Source: Juglans regia
Taxonomy: Eukaryota > Streptophyta > Magnoliopsida > Fagales > Juglandaceae
Direction: 5' to 3'
Assembly (NCBI RefSeq): GCF_001411555.2
Contig: NC_049903.1
Span: forward strand, 30,359,083 to 30,423,082
DNA: 64,000 nucleotides
How positions within the stretch are numbered: position 1 is the stretch's first letter; each line of letters opens with the position of its first letter. The notes beneath the pieces were generated by a model that was not told where the DNA came from, searched no databases, and saw only the letters and a program-made list of their open reading frames with translations. A program made the position numbers and the translations under genes. This document shows positions 1-11,215 of this stretch, piece after piece.

Positions 1-840
1 GACATTAGTGCTTAGACATCATCAACCTTTTAAATTGTTGAACGACAACCAATATTCTTCTTTATAGACTTGTTCCTCTTACGTGTTTGAAGAAAATCAT
101 CAACCTTGTTGTTTTGTTTGGTTCTTTTTTCTATTTCATTCTCCGGTCAATTAATTACAGCTCTAAAGTAAAAGGCTAATGAACCAAATACTTAGGAAAG
201 TGAAAAAGATGTGTCATATCAGGCATGCATGCTTGCTTGCTTTTTATTTTTTATTTTTTTATTTTATTATTATTTTATGTGCCCAAGGTGGTCGTATGGG
301 TAGTTGGTGCTTATGTCATAAAGTTTTCAAATGTTGTTTTGTTAGTAAAAATAAATGAGAGATTGTTTCGTATAGAATAAGATAAGATGTAGGAATATTA
401 TTATTTGCACTTGTTGGAAGGTGATGAGGAGAATCATATATGTGTGTGTTGGCATGAGGAGGATTCAACTGTCTAGGGAGCTGGTTTTTTTTTTTTTTGT
501 AAATGTCTATGGAGGATTTGAAACTTACACCAATAAAGAGGATGTTTGCCATGTGTTGTTAGATTTCAATCTTACACTAATAAGAGAGATTACTTTGATG
601 GTTTTTAAGATTTTTAAAATACATGGCTTATTTTAAATTTTTAAGAAACCCAATCTATATTTAAGTTTTAGAACATTTAAAACTTTAGGATTTATAATAT
701 ATTTGTAATCTTATGGATGTTTTCAATAAATTGATTAGGCCTGCAACCCGACTTGTCCAAGCGGGTTTTGGGCCTGACTCGATCCGACTCGCTCTTTTTT
801 TTTTTTTTGTTTTTTAGCCTTGCCTTGCCTTGTTTTGTTG
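1..840. other. AT-rich flank without a recognisable gene
   Basis: No conserved protein or RNA gene is seen. The stretch is AT-rich with homopolymer T tracts near 240-270, 487-498 and 797-808. The short open frames are low in complexity and have no family resemblance. It forms the left flank of the LTR element that starts near 840. Confidence 0.5.
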
Positions 841-1344
841 AGGGGGACATGGTCTCAAAAGGAGGAGAGAAGTGACATAAAAGAGAGGAGACGTGACATA
901 AAAACTGAAGGGACTGAAAATAAAGGGGGCTTCTTCCAGACGACTGGGAGGACTTCAACTTCTTTAGTTTCTTCAACCTCACGAGAGGGACTCTAGCGAC
1001 GAGATCTCCACCTGAAGATAGAGCTTATATCTCCATTGTACAGCAAGAATGAGAGATTATGAAAGACTGTAAAACAATCATATTATAGTAGATTCTCCCC
1101 TCTGCAAACTCCGTGGACGTAGGTATTACGCCGAACCATGTAAATCTATGTGTTATCGTCTCTGTATTTTCTCTGCATTTACTTACTGCTCACTACCATG
1201 GATGTACGCACGTATACCGTACGACCGCACTGAACCACCTCTAGGAGCTCCACACAACACCAAGCGTGCCCTGAATCGCCACAACGGGCAGGGAATGAAT
1301 ATTTCTCCCATTCCGGCCTGTTGTACTATTTTTAAGCATTAACA
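841..1344 (+). repeat. 5' LTR of the non-autonomous element
   Basis: This segment matches about 5510-5990 through many shared blocks, such as GACTGGGAGGACTTCAACTT, GGATTCTCCCCTC-like, GTGGACGTAG and CTGCTCACTA-CATGGATGTAC. It ends in AACA immediately before the primer-binding-like site. The left end is uncertain because similarity fades in a T-rich, CCTTG-repeated stretch around 797-840. Confidence 0.6.
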
Positions 1345-1362
1345 GTTAGCATCGTCTGTGGG
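1345..1362 (+). other. Primer-binding-like site
   Basis: GTTAGCATCGTCTGTGGG follows directly on the AACA end of the 5' LTR. It resembles the GTTGGCACCGTTTGTGGG at the same place in the gypsy element at 57.0 kb, so it is likely the tRNA primer site for minus-strand synthesis. Confidence 0.5.
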
Positions 1363-2149
1363 ATCTGAGTTACTTTCTACACTAAAGGTAGGAGAAGGAA
1401 GATTTTCCAGTGCGCTAAATAATCACCAAGCGAGTAGATAAAAGTTTTCCAAAAAAGTATTCTCGATTCTCCAACTTTTATTTTTATAAACAATACTGTT
1501 CCAAGAAGATTAGATGGGATACAACTCCTCACCCATGCAATTAGGTTCACTTCCTGTGCACGAAGGACACGACATATTGGGGATAATGGAAATGCACAGT
1601 GCATGTATAACACACGCATGTGCATGGCATGCACAGTGCCGTGCACAACAGCGTGAGGGTGCACACCAGTGGCACATAGTTGTGGGCCAGCTGCGTGCCT
1701 CCACTCACATGCAGCCTCTTTGTCGGGGATCACATCTGTGGATTGCCAGGCGGGACCAGCTACGTGCCTCCACTCACCCCACCTGGTCCACACCGCACGA
1801 GACCCACGAGTTGGCAGGATTCACCCCGCCAGCTACAAGGGAGGACAGCCACCGGTGACCCCCACAAGCAGCGATGACCGCTAGAGCCCCACATTTGGGA
1901 CAAGTGTCGCGTGAGGCCTACGAGCTGGCGGGATCCATCTCACCAACCACAAGGGGGCCCAAGACAGCCACCGGCAGTTTCTGTCTCCGGTGAAGCCTCC
2001 CCCTTCCCAAAGTAGTGACGGCTGCTGAAGCCTTACATCTGGGACACGCATTGCAGATGCTCGCAGTGGCTAGCGGGCAACGACCACCATGGACTCCAAC
2101 CACAAACTTCTCCACCAGCGCCATCCTGTCGTGCACCTCGCCAGCACAG

Positions 2150-2405
2150 TCCCGCCATGTCCATCCCATCCACTGCGTCTCGACCAACATCTCATCCCGC
2201 CATGCCCATCTCGGCCACTAGCATCCCATCCACTACATCCCGGCCAACATCTCATCCCAGCCAACTCCCATCCCTACCACCTCCTATCCCACCATGCCCA
2301 TCTCAGCCACTGGCATCCTGTCCACTGCGTCCCGGCCAACATCTCGTCCTAGCTAACTCCTGTCCCATCCAACATCCCGTCCCGACCAATATTTTGTCAC
2401 GGCCA
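2150..2405 (+). repeat. Tandem repeat array (CATCCCATCCACTGCGTC type)
   Basis: Degenerate units built from CATCCCATCCACTGCGTC, CCGGCCAACATCTCATCC and CGCCATGCCCATCTCGGCC recur several times with period near 60-65 bp. The overlapping Pro/Ser/His-rich open frames are by-products of the repeat and are not genes. Confidence 0.6.
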
Positions 2406-3399
2406 ATGCACGCGGACAAATGAGTAGTTGTATGCACCAATGCCATACACAACCATCTTTCTCAACCCCCACATGCACAGCGAGAGCTTCTTGGAGTCGT
2501 TCGGCTACAGAGCCTCACGACCACATGGAGAGGCCTAACCCATGCAACGTGCTGCACATCCACTGTACTAAACGAGCCTTGCGAGCTCCCTTTAAGGCAC
2601 GTTGCATGGCCCATGCAACGTGCTGCACCACCCTTTGCTCGGCAACGAAACTTTCTTGGCCACCTACCAACACCATGCGCGGCCACCGCCAAACTGTTCG
2701 GACCAAGAGTTGTTTGGACATAGGCATTGCAGGCACATTCCTCTCAACCTAAGCTCGAAGTTGCTTGGCCGCCACTCTCCTCAGCCAGATTGAGGTCATC
2801 GTCCATTTTACCACCTTTAAATTCCTAGGCCCCAATAGTTGATACCTCGACCACAACTTCTTGGGCCACACAGAAAATTTGCTCCTACAGCTTGATTGAC
2901 CGGCGGAGATCATAGCGTCGCACACCGAAAATGGTCGACCAACAGAGTCCCTTGTGCATATCTTGCATGTCCCATAAAACGAAGATTGTTTGACTAGCCT
3001 GTAGTACACATCAAGAAAAAGAAAGAAAATAGAAAAGAAAGAAGGAGAAAAGAAGTGAGGAAGAGGAGAAACAACAACTAGCAACAGGCAATTTTTGTCT
3101 CTCTTTAAATTTATGTGAATCCTATTTTTACAAACATAATTGATTCCTATGACGCGAAACACCGGCTACATAACCCCACTCGGGCACCGCTCGGAGGTCT
3201 TAATATGTCTCCATCGGAATCTGTTTCTTGGCATTAATATGCATGTAGACACCCAGAACCCCTGTTATCGACAAAACATGGCTACTTATTGGCTTCGCCA
3301 GCACACCTCAAATCTTTGTCACACTCCAATGAGATGATTCACGTGTGCAAATCTCACACTTGTGACTGGAAATTATCTATGCTAACCGGTTTAACTTTT

Positions 3400-4420
3400 G
3401 TAGTATGGTCAAGCGCCCTGACTACTCATCTCCCTCACACCTACGAGGGTCAACGAGTCAAGTCCAGTCTTATGAACTGCTCGACCTCTGTCATGGCAAC
3501 AAGGTGAGTTCAGTCTTACAAACTGCTCGGCCTCCCCCACGTCTATGAGGGTCAACGAGGCAAGTCCGGTCTTACGAACTGCCTAACTACTACCTCCCCC
3601 GTGAGGCTAAAGAGGCTAGTTTAGTCTCCAGACTGCTTGACCCTTTCACGGTGGCGTGCGGGTTCAGTCGTACGCATTGTCCGATGTTACTCCAGGGACG
3701 ACATCTCCACCAGCAAACACCAAGTTTCCACACTCGTGCCATAACTGCTGCCAGCGGGTTACCTTCGGGAATGAGACTTCGGATTTAATGTACCTCTAAG
3801 CTCCACAACTGCCTCATGCGGGTTAACTACAGGAACGAGTTGATGAGCTCGACAACCGCCTAAGGTGGACCCAGGCGGTCAACAGGCTCCCTGAACACTT
3901 TGCGTGGGATACTACAAACAAACTCTAAACATTGACACCAAAATGGAAATGTTAACAATAATTCACATCACAGAAGGAAAAATTCACCAACATCATCTCA
4001 AAAAAAAAAAAAAAACGTCGGATGAATATATGCTTTTCAAAAACAACATGTGAGTTTAGTCTTATGCACCTCTCGACCTCTGCCAGAAGAATGAGGCAAG
4101 TTCAGCCTTACGCACTGTTCGACCTCTGTCAAAACAACGAGGCAATTTTAGACTTACGCACTACTCGACCTTCGCTAGGACAACAAAGCATGTTCAGTCT
4201 TACGCACTGCTTGACTTCCTTGAATTTTACGAGGGTCAATAGGGCGAGTTCAGTCTTATGCACTGCTAGACTTCCTCACTTTTACGAGGGTTAATGAGGC
4301 GAGTTCAGTCTAACGAACTGCTAGACCTCCTTCACAGCAACAAGACGAGTCCAGTCTTACAAACTGCTCGACCTCCATCAAGCCAAAGAAGCGGGTCAAA
4401 TCTTTCGATTGCCCAATTTA
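3400..4420 (+). repeat. Dispersed degenerate repeats (AGTCTTACGAACTGCTCGACC type)
   Basis: A motif close to GTTCAGTCTTACGCACTGCT followed by CGACCTC and an ACGAGG link recurs about ten times, spaced by roughly 55-70 bp, between about 3440 and 4370. The copies are unequal and partly interrupted, as in an old tandem array inside the retroelement. Confidence 0.6.
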
Positions 4421-4514
4421 TCACCATTTTCATAATGTATCAACATACGAAAAAGGTCAAGGACCGCCCGGCCTCCAAAGCCCGAATAGGTGATCAAGTC
4501 ACTTGATTGCTCGA

Positions 4515-5227
4515 CCACCTTCACGCACATAAAAACTGAGCTCCACACTCGCACCTTACGCGATCAAGCAAATCTCCCACCAAAGTCAAGCTTGCACCTT
4601 ACGCAGTCAAGCATATCTCCTACCAAAGCTGAGCTCCACGCTTGTAGCTTATGCGGTCGAAGACATCTCCCGCTGAGCTCCGCGCTCGAACATTACATGG
4701 TCGAGGACATCTTCCACCAAAGCCGAGCTCCACGCCCGTAACTTAACGCGATCGAGTACATCTCCCACCGGAGCTGAGCTTCGCATTCGCACCTTATGCG
4801 GTCTAGCACATCTCATGCCGAAGCCGAGTTCTGCACTCGCACCTTGTGCGGTTGAGCACATCTCCTGCCAAAGCAGAGCTCCGGGCTCGCTCCTTACGCG
4901 GTACAGGACATCTCTTGCCAAAGCCAAGCTCCACGGTCACACCTTATGTGGTCTAGTCCATCTCCTGCCGAAATCGAGTTCCACTCTTGCACCTTACACG
5001 GTTGAGGACATCTCTCGCCTAAGCCTAGCTTCGTGCTCACACTTTAAGCGATCGAGTACCTCTCTAGCCAAAGTCAAGCTCCACGCTCGCACCCTACTTG
5101 GTCGAGTACCTCTCCTGCCAAAGCTGAGCTCCGCTTGCACCTTACGCGGTCGAGCACCTCTCCCCCCAAAGCCAAGCTCCGCACTCGCACCTTATGTGGT
5201 CGAGTCCATCTCTCGCCTACTCTCGAG
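4515..5227 (+). repeat. 50-bp tandem repeat array, about 14 copies
   Basis: The landmark CATCTC recurs near 4664, 4708, 4759, 4809, 4859, 4909, 4959, 5009, 5059, 5109, 5156 and 5207, so most units are exactly 50 bp long with a few shortened ones. The unit reads roughly GGTCGAGCACATCTCCTGCC, AAAGCCGAGCTCCGCGCTCG, CACCTTACGC. It lies just before the 3' LTR. Because 50 is not a multiple of 3 the frame shifts from copy to copy, so the overlapping frames are not real proteins. Confidence 0.85.
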
Positions 5228-5509
5228 CTCGGAAATCTTTATTGTTTAATGCACACGAAATAGAAAACCAAGGACTCATTCCCGAAATTTACTTTTCTAC
5301 AGATTTCTTTGGACTACCTTTGTCGTATATTTTATCTATAAGATTCTCAAGACCTTTTTTTTAGAGCGAATCGATCTTAAGAATCGCGGGAAATTGAAGG
5401 AGATAAAATATCCCAAATGCAAATAAGCCAAGCCCAGCCTATCAAAGAACCCCTATTGGAAGACAATAGAAAGAGATAGAAAAAAGAGACAATAAGGGGA
5501 CAAAGGCTT

Positions 5510-5993
5510 AGCAAGGACATGATGTCGGGAGGAAAATGAGAGAAGTGACATAAAGAAGTGGGGACGTGACAATGAGACATAAAGACTGGAGGGACTGAAA
5601 ATAAAGGAGGCTTCTTCCAGGCGACTGGGAGGACTTCAACTTCTTCCAGAGGGACTCCAGTGACGAGATTTCCACCTGAAAATAGAGCTCTGATCTCTAT
5701 TGTACAATGATGATAAGAGACCATGTAAGACTGTAAAAAATCATATTATAATGGATTCTCCCCTCCTCAAATCCAGTGGACGTAGATATTAGGTCAAACC
5801 ACGTAAATCTGTGTGTTCCCATCTCTTTATTTTTCATGCATTTATTTATTACTGCTCACTATCATGGATGTACGTACAGACACCGAATGGTCGCACCGGT
5901 CCACACAACACCGAGTGTAGCCCAAATCGCCATAGTGGGCCGGGAATAAATTTTTCTCCCCTTCCGACCTGTTAATAATATCAACTCCACACA
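5510..5993 (+). repeat. 3' LTR of the non-autonomous element
   Basis: This is the second copy of the 841-1344 repeat, diverged and carrying small indels. A purine-rich run (about 5461-5500) just upstream could be the polypurine tract. The right end is uncertain because the last 25 bases align poorly with the 5' LTR. Confidence 0.55.
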
Positions 5994-7483
5994 TATCAAC
6001 TCTTTATTACTAATTATCACACCCATTATTATCTTAAAATTTAATCTAATCCAAAACTCATTATCGTAATAATCCCGCATGCTTTTTACATTCCTAATAT
6101 CAAAGCAATAATCGTATTTTCTGTCAAACGCTTCGTCTTATTGACTGTCACCGTATAGATTGTAAGTACTTCTTTTACCTAATGGTGGCAAACAAGAGAA
6201 AGCAATACACATCAATTTTATTATTTATTTTTTTTTCAAAACAAGCAAACTTCATTAAAATAAAAGATGATACATGTTAAAGAGGGTAGAGTTTCCCAAC
6301 AAAATATCCTAAAAACAACAATTATAGTGCAAATGTAGTGAAAATGTGGAGTTCCACTACTAAGAGAGAACCGTCTTAAAAGAGGTTTTGAAGGTAAGCA
6401 ATACACATCCATTTAAAAACAAACAAAAAGGCGAGAAAGAGAGAAATCGTGCCATGTTAACAACACTTGTATATAGCTCTTCCAGCTTTGAAAGTTTTCC
6501 AAACATATCACTCAACTGGTTACTCAGTTGATTAGTACCAAGATTTATGCATGCACCATGCAGAAATCTACTAAGTAAAACTAAAGTTTATTTACAGGTA
6601 CTTGGGAGATGAGTCATATGAGAAATTGAATATCACCACTACCACTAAAGCCATTATGAGAAAGATCTTTGCACATTAAATAAAGACATAACCCACCACT
6701 TTCTCAATAACCAGCTATATCCTATAAGCTGCAACCTACACATCAATATAGGCAGGTAATGAATGAGAGCAAATTGGGCATGCCAACATACAGTAGATGT
6801 TAGTGTTAAACGTATCAATTGACATTCACATTATCCATTCAGCTTTACTAGTTTGAACACCAATAATCAATGTGATCTGAATTAAGTTAATTTATTCATT
6901 CTATTAAACAATCACTTTTATAATACAAGCTCAGAGTGCAGAAAAGAGAAAAGAGAAAAGAGAAAATATTAAAAGACAGTAGTCCAACACTAAATAGATA
7001 AAAACATAAACTTCGAAAGTTTAGAACTCATTCATAATCACAGAAGCTGGCGAGAATCACAATCAAAATTTAGGCATGCAAAACAATGAACAAACCAATC
7101 AAAAAATAAGTGAGACATCAACATCAATGAAGATGGTTCATTCACATATGCTCATGTACAATAGATTAGTTCATAGAACAAAATGGACAACGACTCACTC
7201 ACATATATGAACATTGTATAAATAAGATTTGTTCCTAGGTGTTTTGGTTCAATAGTTGAGCCTTTAACTCCAACTAGCTAGAATAAATGACAGATAAAAA
7301 TGCAGCTTGTAGTATTGTACATTTTAATAGGCATGGATATAAACTCTTTACCCTCAATCATGTTCTTCTATTCATGGAAACTACAAAACAGGAATCAAGG
7401 ATCACATTTTTTGAAAGTTTATAGATATTATGAAAGATGCTACCAGAAAGAGTTGGCACAAAAATAATGTTAGATATCGGACC
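5994..7483. other. Intergenic, no gene seen
   Basis: AT-rich non-coding sequence with no recognisable gene. A T-rich tract near 6225-6240 followed by AACTTCATTAAAATAAA could be the reversed 3' tail of an old retroelement, but nothing coding remains. Confidence 0.4.
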
Positions 7484-7488
7484 AAACC

Positions 7489-8126
7489 TGTTGAGTTTGA
7501 CTCGATTTCCTATTGAAAATGCTATTTTTTAGGCTTGACTTGACTGTTGCTTAACCCTTCCTCAAGCAATCTTGGCTCGACAGTTCGCTCAAGCGAAGTT
7601 TTAAATAGAGAGTTCGCTCGACACCTGCTCAACAGTCAGCTTGAGTGGGAGTCCAACCCGTGAGTTCGCTCAGTACTCGCTCGACAGTCAGCTGATTGTC
7701 TAGCGAGTGCCTGCCCTAAACATCCGCTCGAGCACCGCTCGACACTCCACTAGAGCGAATGTTCTGAAATTAGGAATACATGTTATTTTTCATGTATTTT
7801 TGCATTTTGGGTTCATTTGGATCGACCAGAACTCAGAGAGGGCGCCAACAAGAGTGAGACCTCCTTTTGAGTTCCATTTGTGAGCTTGAGAGCTCATTTG
7901 GGTGTATTAGAGTTTTGGGATTAAGTAGTGTTTTGTTATACCTCTCTTATACTCCATCTTTGATAGTGAATTCCTAATTTGAAGATTGACTCCGCTAGTG
8001 GACGTAAGCTATGTTTTAAGTTGAACCACTTAAATCTTGGTGTCTTTGTGTGATTGTCGTTATTTCTTTTGTTTGCTTCCGCTGTTATACTTCAAATTAA
8101 CCTTTGATATCAGGTTTATCCCAACA
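7489..8126 (+). mobile_element. Solo LTR with perfect 5-bp target-site duplication
   Basis: A 638-bp block begins TGTTGAG and ends CCCAACA, giving the TG...CA ends of an LTR. It is flanked on both sides by AAACC (7484-7488 and 8127-8131), a 5-bp target duplication. No second LTR or internal domain lies next to it. This is the signature of a solo LTR left by recombination between the two LTRs of a full element. The style of the 3' part (a CTCCGCTAGTGGACGTA block and a T-rich end) suggests Copia, but that is inference. Confidence 0.85.
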
Positions 8127-8189
8127 AAACCAAATATTGAACAAAATATTGAATACACAAAATTTGAAAAATGAACATTTATTTTTTGA

Positions 8190-8342
8190 ATTTGCTTCAC
8201 ATACATACGAGAACTGCTACAGATACAGAGATTACACAAAGTAAACCCACAAATTGATGTTGTTTTATGGAATCCATTAGATGTATTTTATAATAAAAGT
8301 AACTTTACAATCTAATATACTATATTAAACTACATCAGTTCA
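8190..8342. repeat. MITE-like repeat, family B copy
   Basis: Contains blocks shared with six other places in the window: CACAAATTGATGT, ATTAGATGTATTTTATAATA and AAAGTAACTTTACAATCTAA. See the copy at 27860 for the family description. Confidence 0.5.
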
Positions 8343-8639
8343 TGAGTCTAGTTTTGTATAATTCTTTTGTGGTTAAAGTATTTTCTCATAGTAATAGAAC
8401 CCAATCAACCATGAAATGCCTTAGATACCCAGTAAAAATAAGTGCCAAGGGTCACAATAAATCAATGAAATTCACAAGTAGAAGCAAGGTAAACCTTCGT
8501 GCTTCCTTTAGAGCCGTAAGCATTTCCAAAAATTAAACTACTATTTTCACAAGGACGCACTTATCGGGACTCAGTGTACTTGGATGTCACTTCAACTGAA
8601 GCACTTGTCGTGGACTTGGCTAAATTGAAACTAGGCTTA

Positions 8640-9576
8640 GAAGACTTCACGAGTTGGATCTGCAAGTGCTAGTAGATTTATTTCGTTTAGTGGTTTATTG
8701 TGTGTGTTGCCTGGGCCGATTATGCTTTTGTATTTCAGTTCTTGCGTTTATGGACCGACTTTTAATCTTGTTACGGCCCATGGACTTAGTTTTCTAGTTG
8801 TTACGTTTGTTTGTAGTGTTTCCGTTAGGGAGTCTGACAACATATATGCTGGGAAGTGTCCTTGGAGGAATTATTCTAAATGCTAAAACAATTATCTTGT
8901 ATTTTCCTCTTTTCTCTTTATTTTTCTCTCTATTTTCCCATTTCTATAGGAGCTCTATTCGAAGAGAGCAACCCTAATATATTGAGAAATATCCTGGTTT
9001 GTTACAATAGTGGTATCGGAGAGACACCGATTCCTATGTTGTCTTTGAGATTGCTTATTACAACCCACGATAAAAGGAACTAGGCTTACACAACTACAAG
9101 ATGGGCTCAATGCCCTAAAGAAAACCACTGACTCACAATACACAATACAAAACCCTAGAAAGGCAAATTGATGCCGTAGTCCAGCAACTGTCAATGAGAA
9201 CAGGTGAACTTTAAAGAAGAAATCAAAATCAAAGCCTTGAGGGATCTTCAATTGGTCTTCATTCCACTGATGAAAAGGGCAACTCGAGAGGCAGGTGGCT
9301 GAGGTCCAAACAAGGACCATTCAACTAGACTTTCCCACTTTCCATGGTGATGACCCAACATGATGGATCTACAAGGTACAACATTTTTTTGCTTTCCATA
9401 ATACTCTGCCACAACACAAAATAAAGTTAGCTTCATTTCCAATGGAAGGTAAAGCATTAACATGTCTTTTTCTCTTTACTCTCTCTCTCTTTTCCCATTT
9501 CCATTTCTGGAGAAGCTCCCACTGAAGAGAGCAATACTAATTTGTTGAGAAATATCTAGGTTTATTACAGAATAAG
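8640..9576 (+). mobile_element. Decayed Ty3/gypsy remnant: LTR, primer site, gag fragment, LTR end
   Basis: The LTR end at about 8900-9006 (CCTCTTTTCTCTTTATTTTT through TTGTTACA) reappears in diverged form at about 9465-9572, so both LTR ends are represented. A TGGTATCGGAG primer site follows at 9011. This matches the initiator-tRNA-Met type (TGGTATCAGAG) used by many plant elements. Between them is a broken gag. A + frame at 9322-9460 reads QLDFPTFHGDDPT, stop, WIYKVQHFFAFHNTLPQHK, then a KLASFPMEGKAL-like end, which is the chromovirus-type gag pattern. Everything downstream of gag (pol) is missing, so this is an internal deletion derivative. The left edge is a guess. Confidence 0.6.
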
Positions 9577-9715
9577 GTGATGACAAACAAAGGGGAAGGA
9601 ATAAGCGATGACAAACGGAGGGGAACAGAGGCGACGACGAATGGAGGCCATGACGATGACAGACTAAGGCGACAAAGATGACGAAAAGAAGTGGGGAGGT
9701 CTAGTCGACTAGGGG
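9577..9715. other. Short spacer
   Basis: GACGA/GATGACAAA-rich short repeats between the gypsy remnant and the LINE tail. No gene is seen. Confidence 0.4.
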
Positions 9716-10210
9716 TTTTTTTTTTCTTGAAAGAGGGCGGCACCTCTGAACTTTATTGAAAACAAACCCTCACTTGTAGTGGAGGAATACAATATAAACA
9801 AATGAATCAACCAAAACCAATCTCAAACAAATTAGAACCAATAAAACTTCCCAAACTACCTATGAATATACGGCAAACCCAATCGCTCCAATCACAAGAA
9901 TCCTTTTATTTCCTTGGGGAGTACATCATAAACGTCATACCTTCTATCACAACCTTCCTCACCACACCTTGCTAGTAAATTGACAACCATATTTCCCTCC
10001 CTAAATTGATGAGAAATAGTGAAAGATAAGCCATTCAAAGCAGCAGTAAGTTCCTCCCAATAAATTTAAGCGTTTGTTGAAAGAGAATATCTTCTAACCA
10101 GAGCTTCCGTTGAACCCTTGAAAACTTCCTCCAATGAATGGTTGCCACGTTGTCATCACATGATACTTACAGTGTACCACATAGCACATTACCTTCCCTT
10201 TCTAGAATCT
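9716..10210 (-). mobile_element. 3'-end fragment of an L1-type LINE (RNase H part)
   Basis: On the minus strand this reads the end of a plant LINE RNase H domain. The phrase LSFTISHQFREGNMVVNLLA is followed by RCGEEGC, like the HxxREGNxxAxxLA end of such domains. After the coding end the strand runs through TTTCAATAAAGTTC to an A-rich tail, seen as the T tract at 9716-9731 on the + strand. The frame is interrupted and only the last few hundred bases remain, as expected of a 5'-truncated insertion. Confidence 0.55.
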
Positions 10211-10640
10211 CATGCAAAGTTTTAAAAATCGTTTCGTACCGGCCGGTACGATCGATATTTGCCGTACCGGCCACTGGGCCAGTACAGATACTACCTGTAT
10301 TTCGTACCGGCTTAAATACCGGCCGTTTCGGCTTAAATTTCAGCCTGTACCGGCCGATATTTCGGCCTTTTTTTTTTTTTTTTTCCATTTTTTCAAACTA
10401 CAAGTTCATTTTTTGACTCCCAATTTAGACTAGACTATTTATAATTTATATATATGTATGTATTTATATATAATTTATTCATATATAAACTATTATTTTA
10501 GAATATAATTGTTATATATATTTATATATATAATTTATTCATATATCAACTATCTCGAAACGGTACACGAAACGGTACCGGTATCGAAATATTTCGTTTC
10601 AGTGCCTTGACCGGTACGCCATCCGGTACGGTATTCAAAA
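10211..10640. mobile_element. CCGGTAC-rich insertion with AT-rich core
   Basis: The two ends are rich in CGTACCGGCC, GGTACGG and TTTCG motifs, partly inverted relative to each other (AAATCGTTTCGTACCGGCC at the left; the reverse complement of the right end reads TTTTGAATACCGTACCGG). The core from 10430 to 10550 is almost pure AT with TATATA runs. ATCTCATG and ATCTCACG just outside the ends may be a decayed target duplication. This looks like a non-autonomous DNA element nested in older retroelement sequence. Confidence 0.45.
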
Positions 10641-10764
10641 CATTGATCTCACGACCTTGCCCAAGACCCTCCCGAAAATTGACTCTCTCTTCCAAAAATT
10701 CGCCCAAGACCCTCTCCCATAACTTGGCTTTTAGCAAGTAAAGGTACAGGCTTTTAGCCATTAA

Positions 10765-10871
10765 GGAGACGTTTGTATTCACAGCTCATCTCAGTTCATC
10801 TTAACTCATCTTACTACTATTCACAATCCATCTAAACTGATCTCAAGTCATCTTCAAATCCAAACGTCTCC
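10765..10871. mobile_element. Tourist-like MITE with 11-bp TIRs and TAA duplication
   Basis: GGAGACGTTTG (10765-10775) is a perfect inverted repeat of CAAACGTCTCC (10861-10871). TAA flanks both ends (10762-10764 and 10872-10874). A 3-bp TAA/TTA duplication is typical of PIF/Harbinger (Tourist) elements. The 107-bp body is made of repeated CTCATCT/GATCTCA words and has no coding capacity. Confidence 0.8.
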
Positions 10872-10874
10872 TAA

Positions 10875-11215
10875 AAGTACTGGGATCTTTATCTTCCTTA
10901 AACTTGACTTCATGTCCAAAATTAACAAGATTGAGATAGATTTCAAGCTTAAGTTGGGCTTAAATGGAAAACTCCCAACTTGGATCTAAAACTCGGACCT
11001 GGGTAGGTTAGAGGTCAAACTCGATTGAGACTGACTGAAACCAAAATCATGGTTAATGTTCGTCAATTTGAATATACAGATGTAATTAATATTCTCACTA
11101 GCCAAAAGAAAAAGAAAATAAAGTTTTCTGGAAAATAATTTTGGCTGAGAACGTGAAGAAGAAACGAGTTTGGAGGTCATCGACGGTGGCGTGGCTTTTG
11201 GTTTTTCTCTCAGTG
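10875..11215. other. Intergenic, no gene seen
   Basis: AT-rich sequence without a recognised gene or repeat boundary. Confidence 0.35.

Larger units (their letters stand above)
841..5993 (+). mobile_element. Non-autonomous LTR retrotransposon (LARD-like) with repeat-filled interior
   Basis: Two diverged direct repeats of about 0.5 kb (about 841-1344 and about 5510-5990) flank roughly 4.1 kb of non-coding, fairly GC-rich DNA. A primer-binding-like site follows the first repeat directly, so the element reads on the + strand. No gag, protease, reverse transcriptase, RNase H or integrase motif is visible in any frame. The element would therefore depend on proteins from an autonomous relative. 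Its primer site resembles that of the Tat-type gypsy element at 46.9-57.4 kb, which suggests a gypsy origin. The interior is instead made of several tandem-repeat arrays, listed separately. The outer ends and any target duplication could not be fixed by eye, so the limits are approximate. Confidence 0.65.

Noticed and set aside
2089..2423. Pro/Ser/His-rich frames at 2.0-2.4 kb
   Set aside because: They arise from a tandem repeat inside a non-coding retroelement and have no domain.
4649..5249. Two frames of 92 and 144 residues on opposite strands over the 50-bp array
   Set aside because: The repeat lacks stops in several frames by chance, and its 50-bp unit shifts the frame from copy to copy.
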